NCBI GenBank assembly: GCA_041397765.1
Contig: JAWKWA010000045.1
Location: 1-5,753 of the forward strand
Reading direction: 5' to 3'
DNA: 5,753 bases
Source of the DNA: JAWKWA01 sp041397765
GTDB lineage: Bacteria; Pseudomonadota; Alphaproteobacteria; Rhizobiales; Hyphomicrobiaceae
Part shown: one piece after another, positions 1-5,753 of the stretch
How the letters are laid out: the number at the start of each line of letters is the position of its first letter
How positions within the stretch are numbered: the stretch's first letter is position 1
Notes under the pieces: model-generated
Database searches by the model: none
What the model saw: only the letters and a program-made list of their open reading frames with translations
Told to the model about the DNA's origin: nothing
Program-made: the position numbers and the translations under genes

Positions 1-1070
1 TCCTCGCCGATGGTGCGCGCCTCCTCCGCGTCGTCCCAGACGCCCGAGACCTCGACCTTCATGCCCTCGCCGTCCTCGGTGAACAGCGTCTTGCCGAGCC
101 GGCCCTTGTTGTGGGCGATGAGGCCGGAGGCGGCATTCAGGATGTGCGCCGTCGAACGGTAGTTGTGCTCGAGGCGGATGACCTTGGCGCCGGGGAAATC
201 GGTCTCGAAGCGCAGGATGTTGTCGACCTCGGCGCCGCGCCAGCCATAGATCGACTGGTCGTCGTCGCCGACGCAGCAGATGTTGCGGCTGCCCTGGGCG
301 AGCAGCCGAAGCCAGAGATACTGCGCGACGTTGGTGTCCTGATACTCGTCGACGAGGATGTAGCGGAAGCGGCGGTGGTAGATGTCGAGCACGTCGGGGT
401 GGCTCTGGAAGAGCCGCAGGCATTCGAGCAGCAGATCGCCGAAATCGACGGCGTTCAGCTCCTTCAGCCGCTTCTGGTAGGCGGCATAGAGCTCGGCGCC
501 GCGGCCATCGGCATAGCCCTGGCCTTCGCCCTTGGGCAGCTTGTCGGGCGTCAGGCCGCGGTTCTTCCAGCCGTCGATCGCCTGGGCGAGGATGCGCGCC
601 GGCCAGCGCTTCGGATCGAGCTTCTCGGCCTCGAGGAGCTGCTTCAGCAGGCGGATCTGATCGTCGGTGTCGAGAATGGTGAAGCCGGACTTCAGATCGA
701 CCAGCTCGGCGTGGCGGCGCAGGATCTTGACGCCGATCGAGTGGAAGGTGCCGAGCCAGGGCATGCCCTCGACCGCTCCGCCGACCAGGGCGCCGATGCG
801 CTCCTTCATCTCGCGGGCGGCCTTGTTGGTGAAGGTGACGGCGAGAACCTCGTGGCCGCGAGCGCGGCCGGTCGCCAGAATGTGGGCGATGCGGGTGGTG
901 AGCACGCGGGTCTTGCCGGTGCCGGCTCCGGCGAGCACGAGGACCGGACCATCGAGCGCTTCCACCGCCTCGCGCTGGGCGGGGTTCAGCTTGTCGATAT
1001 AGGGCGGGGCGGCCGACGCGAGCGCGCGGGCCGAGATCGAACCTTCTGCGGAGCGGGCTGGCACCGCCAT
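1..1070 (-). CDS. uvrD: UvrD/PcrA-type ATP-dependent 3'-5' DNA helicase, N-terminal part (cut by window edge)
   Basis: Superfamily 1A helicase that unwinds DNA with ATP in nucleotide excision repair, mismatch repair and clearing of stalled replication forks; it acts in the cytoplasm. The reading frame is open for 356 codons from 1070 down to 3 and runs off the left edge. Family motifs appear in the correct order: Q-motif LNPAQREAV (residues 28-36), Walker A AGAGTGKT (47-54), motif Ia VTFTNKAAREMKER, Walker B DEYQDT (241-246), motif III GDDDQSIYGWRGAE (268-281) and motif IV RLEHNYRS (299-306). All catalytic residues of this half are intact. UvrD proteins are usually 700-850 residues, so about half is missing, including the rest of domain 2A/2B and the C-terminal region. 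The ATG at 1070 is chosen because GAGGAGG lies 9 bases upstream; an in-frame ATG at 1121 would add 17 residues but has no good ribosome binding site. PcrA, UvrD and Rep are hard to separate from this half; alphaproteobacterial members are normally named uvrD. Confidence 0.96.
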   Translation of the reverse strand, partial: MAVPARSAEGSISARALASAAPPYIDKLNPAQREAVEALDGPVLVLAGAGTGKTRVLTTRIAHILATGRARGHEVLAVTFTNKAAREMKERIGALVGGAVEGMPWLGTFHSIGVKILRRHAELVDLKSGFTILDTDDQIRLLKQLLEAEKLDPKRWPARILAQAIDGWKNRGLTPDKLPKGEGQGYADGRGAELYAAYQKRLKELNAVDFGDLLLECLRLFQSHPDVLDIYHRRFRYILVDEYQDTNVAQYLWLRLLAQGSRNICCVGDDDQSIYGWRGAEVDNILRFETDFPGAKVIRLEHNYRSTAHILNAASGLIAHNKGRLGKTLFTEDGEGMKVEVSGVWDDAEEARTIGE

Positions 1071-1079
1071 GGGGATCGT

Positions 1080-1086
1080 CCTCCTC
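1080..1086 (-). promoter_or_regulatory. Ribosome binding site of the helicase gene
   Basis: On the minus strand this reads GAGGAGG, a near-perfect anti-16S match, followed by 9 bases (1079-1071) and then the ATG at 1070. It decides between two in-frame ATG codons, 1070 and 1121. The bases in front of 1121 show no comparable purine-rich match. Confidence 0.7.
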
Positions 1087-1288
1087 GACGTCTCTTTCGG
1101 GCTCGCGCTCGCCGTGGACATCCATCCGCGGACGATACGGGGCCGCTTTGTTCGCCCGGAGTGGTCCGGCACACCCCTCGAGGGGGCAGGTCGCCACCCG
1201 GTCCATCTCGGGCGATCGCCGGGCGCGAGCGGCCACGAGCACCAGGATCGCGATGGCAACCGCCGGGCGAATCCGATCGGGCACTGCA

Positions 1289-1317
1289 ATCTAACGTACC
1301 ATAGAGATGGGCCAAAA
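1289..1317 (-). promoter_or_regulatory. Weak candidate sigma-70-type promoter for the helicase gene
   Basis: Read on the minus strand, TTTTGG (1317-1312) and TTAGAT (1294-1289) are separated by 17 bases, the usual spacing, and sit in the AT-richest patch of the intergenic region, about 220 bases before the helicase ATG. Both boxes match the consensus only partly and the leader would be long. This is a guess from spacing and local composition. Confidence 0.2.
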
Positions 1318-1505
1318 CGTGAACCTCGCAAGGATCACGGCTCGTCCACATGCTTGGTGCGTGGCGGTTGCCTCGAGAGGCGAGCCTGTGCAGGCCGAAC
1401 GGGAGGGCACGGCGTCGTCCACTCCCCGAAAGTCGCGGGGGACGTGCGGCGGCAGGGGGGTGCCGCGGCCGGGCGGGGTGTGCCATAAAGGTAAACGGCT
1501 GCGAA

Positions 1506-1527
1506 CGGGCGCGTGCATGCGCGCCCG
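1506..1527. repeat. GC-rich inverted repeat (8-bp stem, 6-base loop)
   Basis: CGGGCGCG at 1506-1513 pairs perfectly with CGCGCCCG at 1520-1527 around the loop TGCATG. No T-run follows on the plus strand, and on the minus strand the bases beyond it are not a T-run either, so it does not look like an intrinsic terminator. It lies about 200 bases upstream of the AsmA-family start and could be an operator, part of the 5' untranslated leader, or chance in GC-rich DNA. Confidence 0.4.
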
Positions 1528-1567
1528 GCTGCCGTGCGATGCCGATGGTCGGGAAGCGGGCGGCGAC

Positions 1568-1579
1568 CCGGCGCGCCGG
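1568..1579. repeat. Perfect 12-base palindrome CCGGCGCGCCGG
   Basis: The twelve bases equal their own reverse complement, with no spacer. The palindrome lies about 140 bases before the AsmA-family start codon. It contains only G and C, so chance occurrence is likely; a dyad binding site is possible but unsupported by any known operator match. Confidence 0.35.
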
Positions 1580-1709
1580 CCATCATCGCGCGCATGGTGC
1601 CTCGCGGCCGAGGCGTCGATGTCCGACCGCCTGATTGCTCGCGATTCCGAAGGGTGCCCCGCAGCCGGCCGGTCGAGCGCTGCCGCGGGGAGGCCTCAAG
1701 GGTCACGCC

Positions 1710-1714
1710 GGAGG
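1710..1714 (+). promoter_or_regulatory. Ribosome binding site that fixes a TTG start for the AsmA-family gene
   Basis: GGAGG is followed by 8 bases (1715-1722) and then TTG at 1723, in the frame of the AsmA-family protein. It is the only strong Shine-Dalgarno match with good spacing near the beginning of this frame, and translation from here begins directly with the hydrophobic membrane anchor. Confidence 0.7.
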
Positions 1715-1722
1715 TTGCTGGT

Positions 1723-4700
1723 TTGCGCGCGTTCCTGCTTTCCCTTGGCGCCCTGCTCGTCGTCCTGCTGGCGAGCCTGTTCGCCGTGCCGGCGGTCGTC
1801 GACTGGAATTCCTACCGGAGTACCTTCGAGCGCGAGGCGACGCGCCTGCTCGGTCGCGAGGTGCGGATCGGCGGCAATGCGAAGCTGCGTCTCCTGCCCG
1901 CGCCCTATCTTCATTTCGACAATGTCCGCATCGCCGACAGGAGCGGACGGTTCGACACGCCGCTGCTGAGAGCCAAGGGCTTCACGGTCTGGCTCGCCGT
2001 TGCGCCCCTGCTCAAGGGCATCGTCGAGGCGCGGCAGATCGTCCTCAGCGAGCCGGAGCTGCGCCTTGCGGTCGACGAAGACGGGCGCGGTAACTGGGTC
2101 GGGCTCGGCACCGGCTCGGCGGCGCTGCCCGTGGTGCCGACCGAGGTTTCGCTCAGCGAGGTCGACATCGAGAACGGCACGCTGACGCTGGTGGCGCCGG
2201 GCGGGCGCGACCTGGCGGTCCTGCGGGCGGTGACGGGCGACCTCGCGGCGACGAGCCTGACGGGGCCCTATCGCTTCAAGGGCAGCTACGAGCAGGTGGG
2301 CGAGGCGCGCGAGATCCGGGTGTCGACCGGCGTGCTGGATGCCGGCGCCCTCAGAGTGAAGAGTGTCATCGAGACGGGCGGGCGGGGCGGCTCGCGCTAC
2401 AGTTTCGACGGCGTGCTCGGTGATCTCGAGGCGAGCCCGAAATTCAAGGGCGCCTTCGAGGGGGCGATCGCCTATGAGCGGCCGGGAGAGACGGGCTCGG
2501 GGGCAGGGGAGGCGGCCGCGGGCGCGCCGGCGAGCTTCGACGTCAAGGCCGGCATGGAGGCCGATCTTTCCGGCTTCGCGCTCAGCGAGATGAACGTCTC
2601 GGTCGAGTCCGACGGGCGGCCGCAGCTGGTGACCGGAGCGGTGGCGGCGCGATGGCCGCAGGATCTGGAGGTCGACGCCAAGCTCGAGGCGCGCTGGCTC
2701 GATCTCGACCGGATCGCCGGAGCCGGTGCGGGCGACGGGCCGATGAAGGCCGTGCGGCTGATCGCCGACCGGCTCGGCGACAGCTTCAGCGGGCGGACGC
2801 GGGCGCGGGTGGCCGTCAGGATCGATCAGGCCAATCTCGGCGGCGACGTCTTCTCCGACATCAGCCTGACGGCCCGCCGCGAGGTCGACGGCATCAAGAT
2901 CGAGGAGGCGCGGGCGGCACTGCCCGGCGCGACGACCCTCGACATATCGGGACGGCTCGAGCGGGGTGTCGCCGGCGAGCGCTTCTCGGGGCCGGTCAGG
3001 GCCTCCGGAGCGAGCGTCGTGCGCTTCCTCGGCTGGGCGCTGCCGGGAGCCGGGACGGCCGGGCTCGCCGATACCGCCTATCTCGTCGAGGGCGATGTGG
3101 TGGCGGGCGACGGCGTGCTCGAGGCCGACCATCTCCGGGCCGAGATCGCGCGGACGGAGGCACGCGGGCGTGTGCGCTACGACAGCCGGGATGCCGGGGC
3201 GATCGACATCACCTTGACGAGCGATCGGCTCGACCTGCGCGGCCTCATCGGCGGAGCTCCCCGGCTCGGCGACCTGATCGCGGCGCTCGGTGTCGCCGGG
3301 GATGACGGCGCGGCGCCGGCGGCGGGGACAGGAAACGCGCCGGCCGATGGCGCCGTGACCGGGCTTGCGGGACGGATCCTCGCGGCCGGCTCGAGCCGGA
3401 TCGACGTCCGTGTCGGACGGCTATTGACGGCGAAAGGCGCGATCAGCGACCTCAGGGCCGACGTGCAGCGCAGCGGCGGGCGGGCGCGGATCGGCACCAT
3501 CGAGCTGCAGACCGACGATGGTCTGGCGCTCAAGGCGAGCGGCGATGTGGCGAAGGCCGGTGCAGGCTCGAGCGGCGAGATCAGCCTGACGGTCGAGGCC
3601 GGGAGCCCGGCCGCGCTCGAGAGTTTCCTCGCCTTCCTCGAAGTGCCGCCGGGGGCGACGGTCGGCTCGGGGCTGGTCGCACGCACCGGCCGGCTGCGGC
3701 TCGCCGGGCTGCTCAATCTCGGGCGTCGTGGCCCCCGCACGATCGATCTCGCCGCCGACGGCATGGCGGGGGACAGCCGGCTGCGCTTCACGGTGCGCGT
3801 GGATGGCACGCTGGAGCGCCTTGCGGAAAGCCAGATCGACGTCACCGGCGAACTCGGCAATGCGGACGGGCGCACGCTTCAGGCGCTGCTGCTCGGCGAG
3901 GCCGCCGGCAGCGTCGCCGCCGAGGAGGGCGAGGAGGAAGTGACGGGCGGGCGGCTGGCGCTGCATCTGAGTGGCGTGCCGGACAAGGGGCTGACCTCGG
4001 TGGTCGCGCTGGAGACCGGCGGCATGGCCGGGCGGTTCCGCGGCACGGCGAAGCTGGTGCCCGGCAGCGGGGACGCTGCACGAGACGTGGAGCTCGACGG
4101 CACGGTGACGCTCGCCGCCAACGAGGGAGCGCCGGTGCTCGCGCTCGCCGGTCTGCAGCGTCTTGCGGGCGACAACCGGCTGCCGATCGACCTCGACGCC
4201 AATCTGCGGGCGGCGGGCAGTCAGATCCGTCTCGAGCAGGCCGCATTCGATCTCGGCGACATGCGCCTCAAGGGCGCCGTCACGCTCGACCGTCGTGACG
4301 GCAACAGGACGTTCGACATCGCCGCGGAGGCGGACCGGCTGTCGTTGCCGCGGCTGCTCGAGATCGTGCTCGGGCCGGCGGCGGCCGAGCCGGCGGCGCT
4401 GGCGGAGGCCGAGGCGGCAAAGTCGGAGGCCGAGGCCCTGGCAGGGGGGGCATCGCGCGCGGCGATCCTGTCGGACCGGCCGTTCGATCTGACGCCGCTC
4501 GCCGGGCTCGAGGGGCGGATCCAGCTCGGCGCCAAGCGTCTGGAGATGGTCGACGGCATGCAGGTGACGGACGCGGCCATCGTGGCGGAGGTCGCCGACG
4601 GCAATCTCGTCGTCAAATCGCTCGACGCCGAGGCGCTGGGCGGCAAGCTCCATGCCGAGGCCCGGCTGGAGAAGGGCGCGGCCGGGGCGAGGCTGGCGGC

Positions 4701-5667
4701 GAGCGGCCATCTCGTCGATGGCAGCCTCGCCCGCGTCACCGCCTCGGCATCGGGAAGCCGCATGCGCGCCGCCCTCGATGTGACGCTGAGCGCGGAAGGC
4801 GTCGGGCTCAGCCCGCGCGGCCTTGCCACCGTGCTCACCGGCTCTGGCACGGCGACGCTCGGGGAAGGAGCCATCGACCGGCTGCTGCCGGCGACCATCG
4901 ACGCGGTGGCGCGGCTGGAGCTCGCCGAGCCGGGCGAGCTCGACACCGAGGAGATGAAACGCCAGATCTCCGAGCGGCGTCGCATGGGCAGCTTCGCGCT
5001 GGCGCCGGCAAGCGTGCCGCTCACCATCGCCGACGGGCAGCTGCGGATCGGCGAGGTGGTGGCCGAAGCTGAGCCCGCGACGCTGAAGCTCACCGGCGCG
5101 CTCGACCTGGAAAGCCTGACGGTCGACAGCGAGTGGAAGCTGGCGCCCAAGCCCGCCATCGCCGGCAAGCCGGTGCTGCCGGGCATCACCTTCGTCTATT
5201 CGGGCCGCCTCGCGCGGCTGCCGCGGCTCGAGGGCGGCATCATCGCCGATGCGCTCGAGCGCGAGCTGACGGCGCGCAAGATCATCGGCGGGGCGGAGCA
5301 GCTCGAAGGGGTCTGGCCGCTCGAGGATGCCGTGCTGACGGGCGAGCCGCCAGCCGATCCGGTCGAGACGGAAGAAACGGGGCCGGACCAGTCGAGCCTC
5401 GCTTCGCCGGACATCGGCGAGGCGCCGCGCACCAAGAAGCGCCGCGACACCACGGTGATCGGCTCGACCGGCAAGGCTCGGCCGCGCAAGGACGCAAGCT
5501 CGGGAGGCGGCGTCGATCCTTCGGCCTTCAGCTCCAAACGGCGGAGCAATCTGGGCGGAGCCTCGATCGCCAGGCCGGGCGCTTCGGGTGCCACCGCCAA
5601 GCCGTCGCGCGCAAAGAGCGGCCGGGGCATCCTGAAATCGATCCGCCGCGCCCAGGACCGGCGATAG
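1723..5667 (+). CDS. AsmA-family inner-membrane-anchored periplasmic protein (1314 residues)
   Basis: Member of the AsmA/TamB/YhdP group of envelope proteins, which are thought to move phospholipid between inner and outer membrane or to support outer membrane assembly. The N-terminus is a hydrophobic anchor (residues 3-26), then VDWNSYR (26-32) and the hallmark stretch LLGREVRIGG followed by LRLLPAPYLHFDNVRIA (55-71), as in AsmA N-terminal domains. A long body of alternating short beta strands follows, with FSGPVR at 421 and Trp438, broken by Gly/Ala-rich loops (about 253-270 and 526-547), an acidic patch (734-739) and an Ala/Glu-rich helical insert (889-907). An AsmA-like C-terminal region spans about 922-1190, including GSGTATLGEG from 1040 and VYSGRL from 1158. 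Residues 1201-1233 are acidic; 1237-1314 are basic and probably disordered. It is about twice the length of E. coli AsmA (about 617 residues) and close to TamB and YhdP (about 1260). The TTG start rests on GGAGG at 1710; the same frame extends upstream to a GTG at 1513, but those 70 residues are Arg/Pro-rich and have no such site. The family is clear; the cargo is not known. Confidence 0.94.
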   Translation: MRAFLLSLGALLVVLLASLFAVPAVVDWNSYRSTFEREATRLLGREVRIGGNAKLRLLPAPYLHFDNVRIADRSGRFDTPLLRAKGFTVWLAVAPLLKGIVEARQIVLSEPELRLAVDEDGRGNWVGLGTGSAALPVVPTEVSLSEVDIENGTLTLVAPGGRDLAVLRAVTGDLAATSLTGPYRFKGSYEQVGEAREIRVSTGVLDAGALRVKSVIETGGRGGSRYSFDGVLGDLEASPKFKGAFEGAIAYERPGETGSGAGEAAAGAPASFDVKAGMEADLSGFALSEMNVSVESDGRPQLVTGAVAARWPQDLEVDAKLEARWLDLDRIAGAGAGDGPMKAVRLIADRLGDSFSGRTRARVAVRIDQANLGGDVFSDISLTARREVDGIKIEEARAALPGATTLDISGRLERGVAGERFSGPVRASGASVVRFLGWALPGAGTAGLADTAYLVEGDVVAGDGVLEADHLRAEIARTEARGRVRYDSRDAGAIDITLTSDRLDLRGLIGGAPRLGDLIAALGVAGDDGAAPAAGTGNAPADGAVTGLAGRILAAGSSRIDVRVGRLLTAKGAISDLRADVQRSGGRARIGTIELQTDDGLALKASGDVAKAGAGSSGEISLTVEAGSPAALESFLAFLEVPPGATVGSGLVARTGRLRLAGLLNLGRRGPRTIDLAADGMAGDSRLRFTVRVDGTLERLAESQIDVTGELGNADGRTLQALLLGEAAGSVAAEEGEEEVTGGRLALHLSGVPDKGLTSVVALETGGMAGRFRGTAKLVPGSGDAARDVELDGTVTLAANEGAPVLALAGLQRLAGDNRLPIDLDANLRAAGSQIRLEQAAFDLGDMRLKGAVTLDRRDGNRTFDIAAEADRLSLPRLLEIVLGPAAAEPAALAEAEAAKSEAEALAGGASRAAILSDRPFDLTPLAGLEGRIQLGAKRLEMVDGMQVTDAAIVAEVADGNLVVKSLDAEALGGKLHAEARLEKGAAGARLAASGHLVDGSLARVTASASGSRMRAALDVTLSAEGVGLSPRGLATVLTGSGTATLGEGAIDRLLPATIDAVARLELAEPGELDTEEMKRQISERRRMGSFALAPASVPLTIADGQLRIGEVVAEAEPATLKLTGALDLESLTVDSEWKLAPKPAIAGKPVLPGITFVYSGRLARLPRLEGGIIADALERELTARKIIGGAEQLEGVWPLEDAVLTGEPPADPVETEETGPDQSSLASPDIGEAPRTKKRRDTTVIGSTGKARPRKDASSGGGVDPSAFSSKRRSNLGGASIARPGASGATAKPSRAKSGRGILKSIRRAQDRR
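4403..4436 (+). repeat. 13-base direct repeat, 21 bases apart, inside the AsmA-family gene
   Basis: CGGAGGCCGAGGC occurs at 4403-4415 and again at 4424-4436. The period of 21 bases is exactly seven codons, so the repeat keeps the frame and encodes EAEA twice within an Ala/Glu-rich helix (residues about 889-907). It looks like a small in-frame duplication in a linker between beta-rich parts, and a run of seven G follows at 4444-4450. Confidence 0.5.
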
Positions 5668-5696
5668 AAGGGTTGTCGCCTGAGGTCGCCCGGCGG

Positions 5697-5753
5697 ATGG
5701 GACGGCCGGGGCGGCGGGCGCTCTCCCGCGCGCAATCCCGGTGGCTGTCGCGC
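5697..5753 (+). CDS. Possible start of a further gene, cut by the window edge (very uncertain)
   Basis: An ATG at 5697 opens a frame of 19 codons reaching the right edge, beginning MGRPGRRALSRAQSRW. TGAGG at 5681-5685 lies 11 bases upstream and could serve as a weak ribosome binding site. The Arg-rich beginning could be the positive part of a signal sequence, but too little is visible to tell. If real, it would start 29 bases after the AsmA-family stop and could be co-transcribed. No function can be given. Confidence 0.15.
   Translation, partial: MGRPGRRALSRAQSRWLSR

Larger units (their letters stand above)
1071..1722. other. Long divergent intergenic region without a supported gene
   Basis: These 652 bases separate the two divergent start codons and must hold the promoters of both. 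Open frames cross it on both strands, but their translations are rich in Arg, Pro and Gly, resemble no family I know, and none has a clear ribosome binding site; such frames are expected by chance at this GC content. Visible non-coding structure: a hairpin at 1506-1527, a 12-base palindrome at 1568-1579, GANTC sites at 1269-1273 and 1643-1647, and a locally AT-richer patch around 1285-1320. No tRNA cloverleaf, U-tract terminator or direct repeat array was seen. A small non-coding RNA cannot be excluded. Confidence 0.6.

Noticed and set aside
111..1304. Long plus-strand open frame opposite the helicase
   Set aside because: It lies antisense to a gene with complete helicase motifs; the translation is an Ala/Val/Glu-rich shadow typical of GC-rich DNA and matches no family.
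1069..1488. 139-codon plus-strand open frame in the intergenic region
   Set aside because: No ribosome binding site, its start overlaps the helicase start codon on the other strand, and the polar, Gly/Arg-rich translation resembles nothing known.
1483..1495. AT-rich CATAAAGGTAAAC as a -10 box for the AsmA-family gene
   Set aside because: No plausible -35 element lies 16-18 bases upstream; that stretch is G-rich without TTG.
1071..1722. LexA (SOS) box for uvrD
   Set aside because: I searched for the alphaproteobacterial pattern GAAC-N7-GAAC or GTTC-N7-GTTC. Single GAAC and GTTC words occur, but none has the second half at the right distance.
1696..3132. 478-codon minus-strand open frame
   Set aside because: It lies antisense to the AsmA-family gene; its Arg/Pro/His-rich translation is a mirror of GC-biased codons, with no recognisable domain.
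3421..4710. 429-codon minus-strand open frame
   Set aside because: Same reason: antisense shadow of the AsmA-family gene with no domain signature.
5660..5729. Terminator after the AsmA-family gene
   Set aside because: Short stems are possible (5660-5665 with 5675-5680, and 5714-5718 with 5725-5729), but they are only 5-6 bp and no T-run follows either.
5196..5735. 179-codon minus-strand open frame covering the right end
   Set aside because: It mostly mirrors the tail of the AsmA-family gene; Pro/Arg/Ser-rich, with no domain or signal peptide.

Overview
The window is roughly 70% GC by eye and holds two divergently transcribed chromosomal genes. The codon use is uniform, with C or G in the third position. 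The UvrD and AsmA proteins both look like those of Alphaproteobacteria, most probably Hyphomicrobiales (Rhizobiales); this placement is inferred from protein character and not from a database search.

Layout: (1) Positions 1-1070, minus strand: the N-terminal 356 residues of a UvrD/PcrA-type superfamily 1A DNA helicase, whose C-terminal half lies beyond the left edge. (2) Positions 1071-1722: a 652-base divergent intergenic region with no gene I can support. It contains the ribosome binding sites of both genes, one GC-rich inverted repeat, one perfect 12-base palindrome, two GANTC sites and a weak promoter candidate for the helicase. (3) Positions 1723-5667, plus strand: one 1314-residue AsmA-family protein, best started at a TTG codon preceded by a perfect GGAGG. 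It has an N-terminal membrane anchor, a long beta-rich periplasmic body and an unusual C-terminal tail that is first acidic, then strongly basic. (4) Positions 5668-5753: a short end piece with no convincing terminator and at most the first 19 codons of another gene.

The two genes are not functionally linked in any evident way: one acts in DNA repair and replication in the cytoplasm, the other in the cell envelope. They share only the divergent upstream region. No mobile element, CRISPR array, RNA gene, defence system or sign of recent transfer is visible. I do not see a new biological system here. The points most worth a second look are the C-terminal tail of the AsmA protein, its start site, and the long intergenic region.
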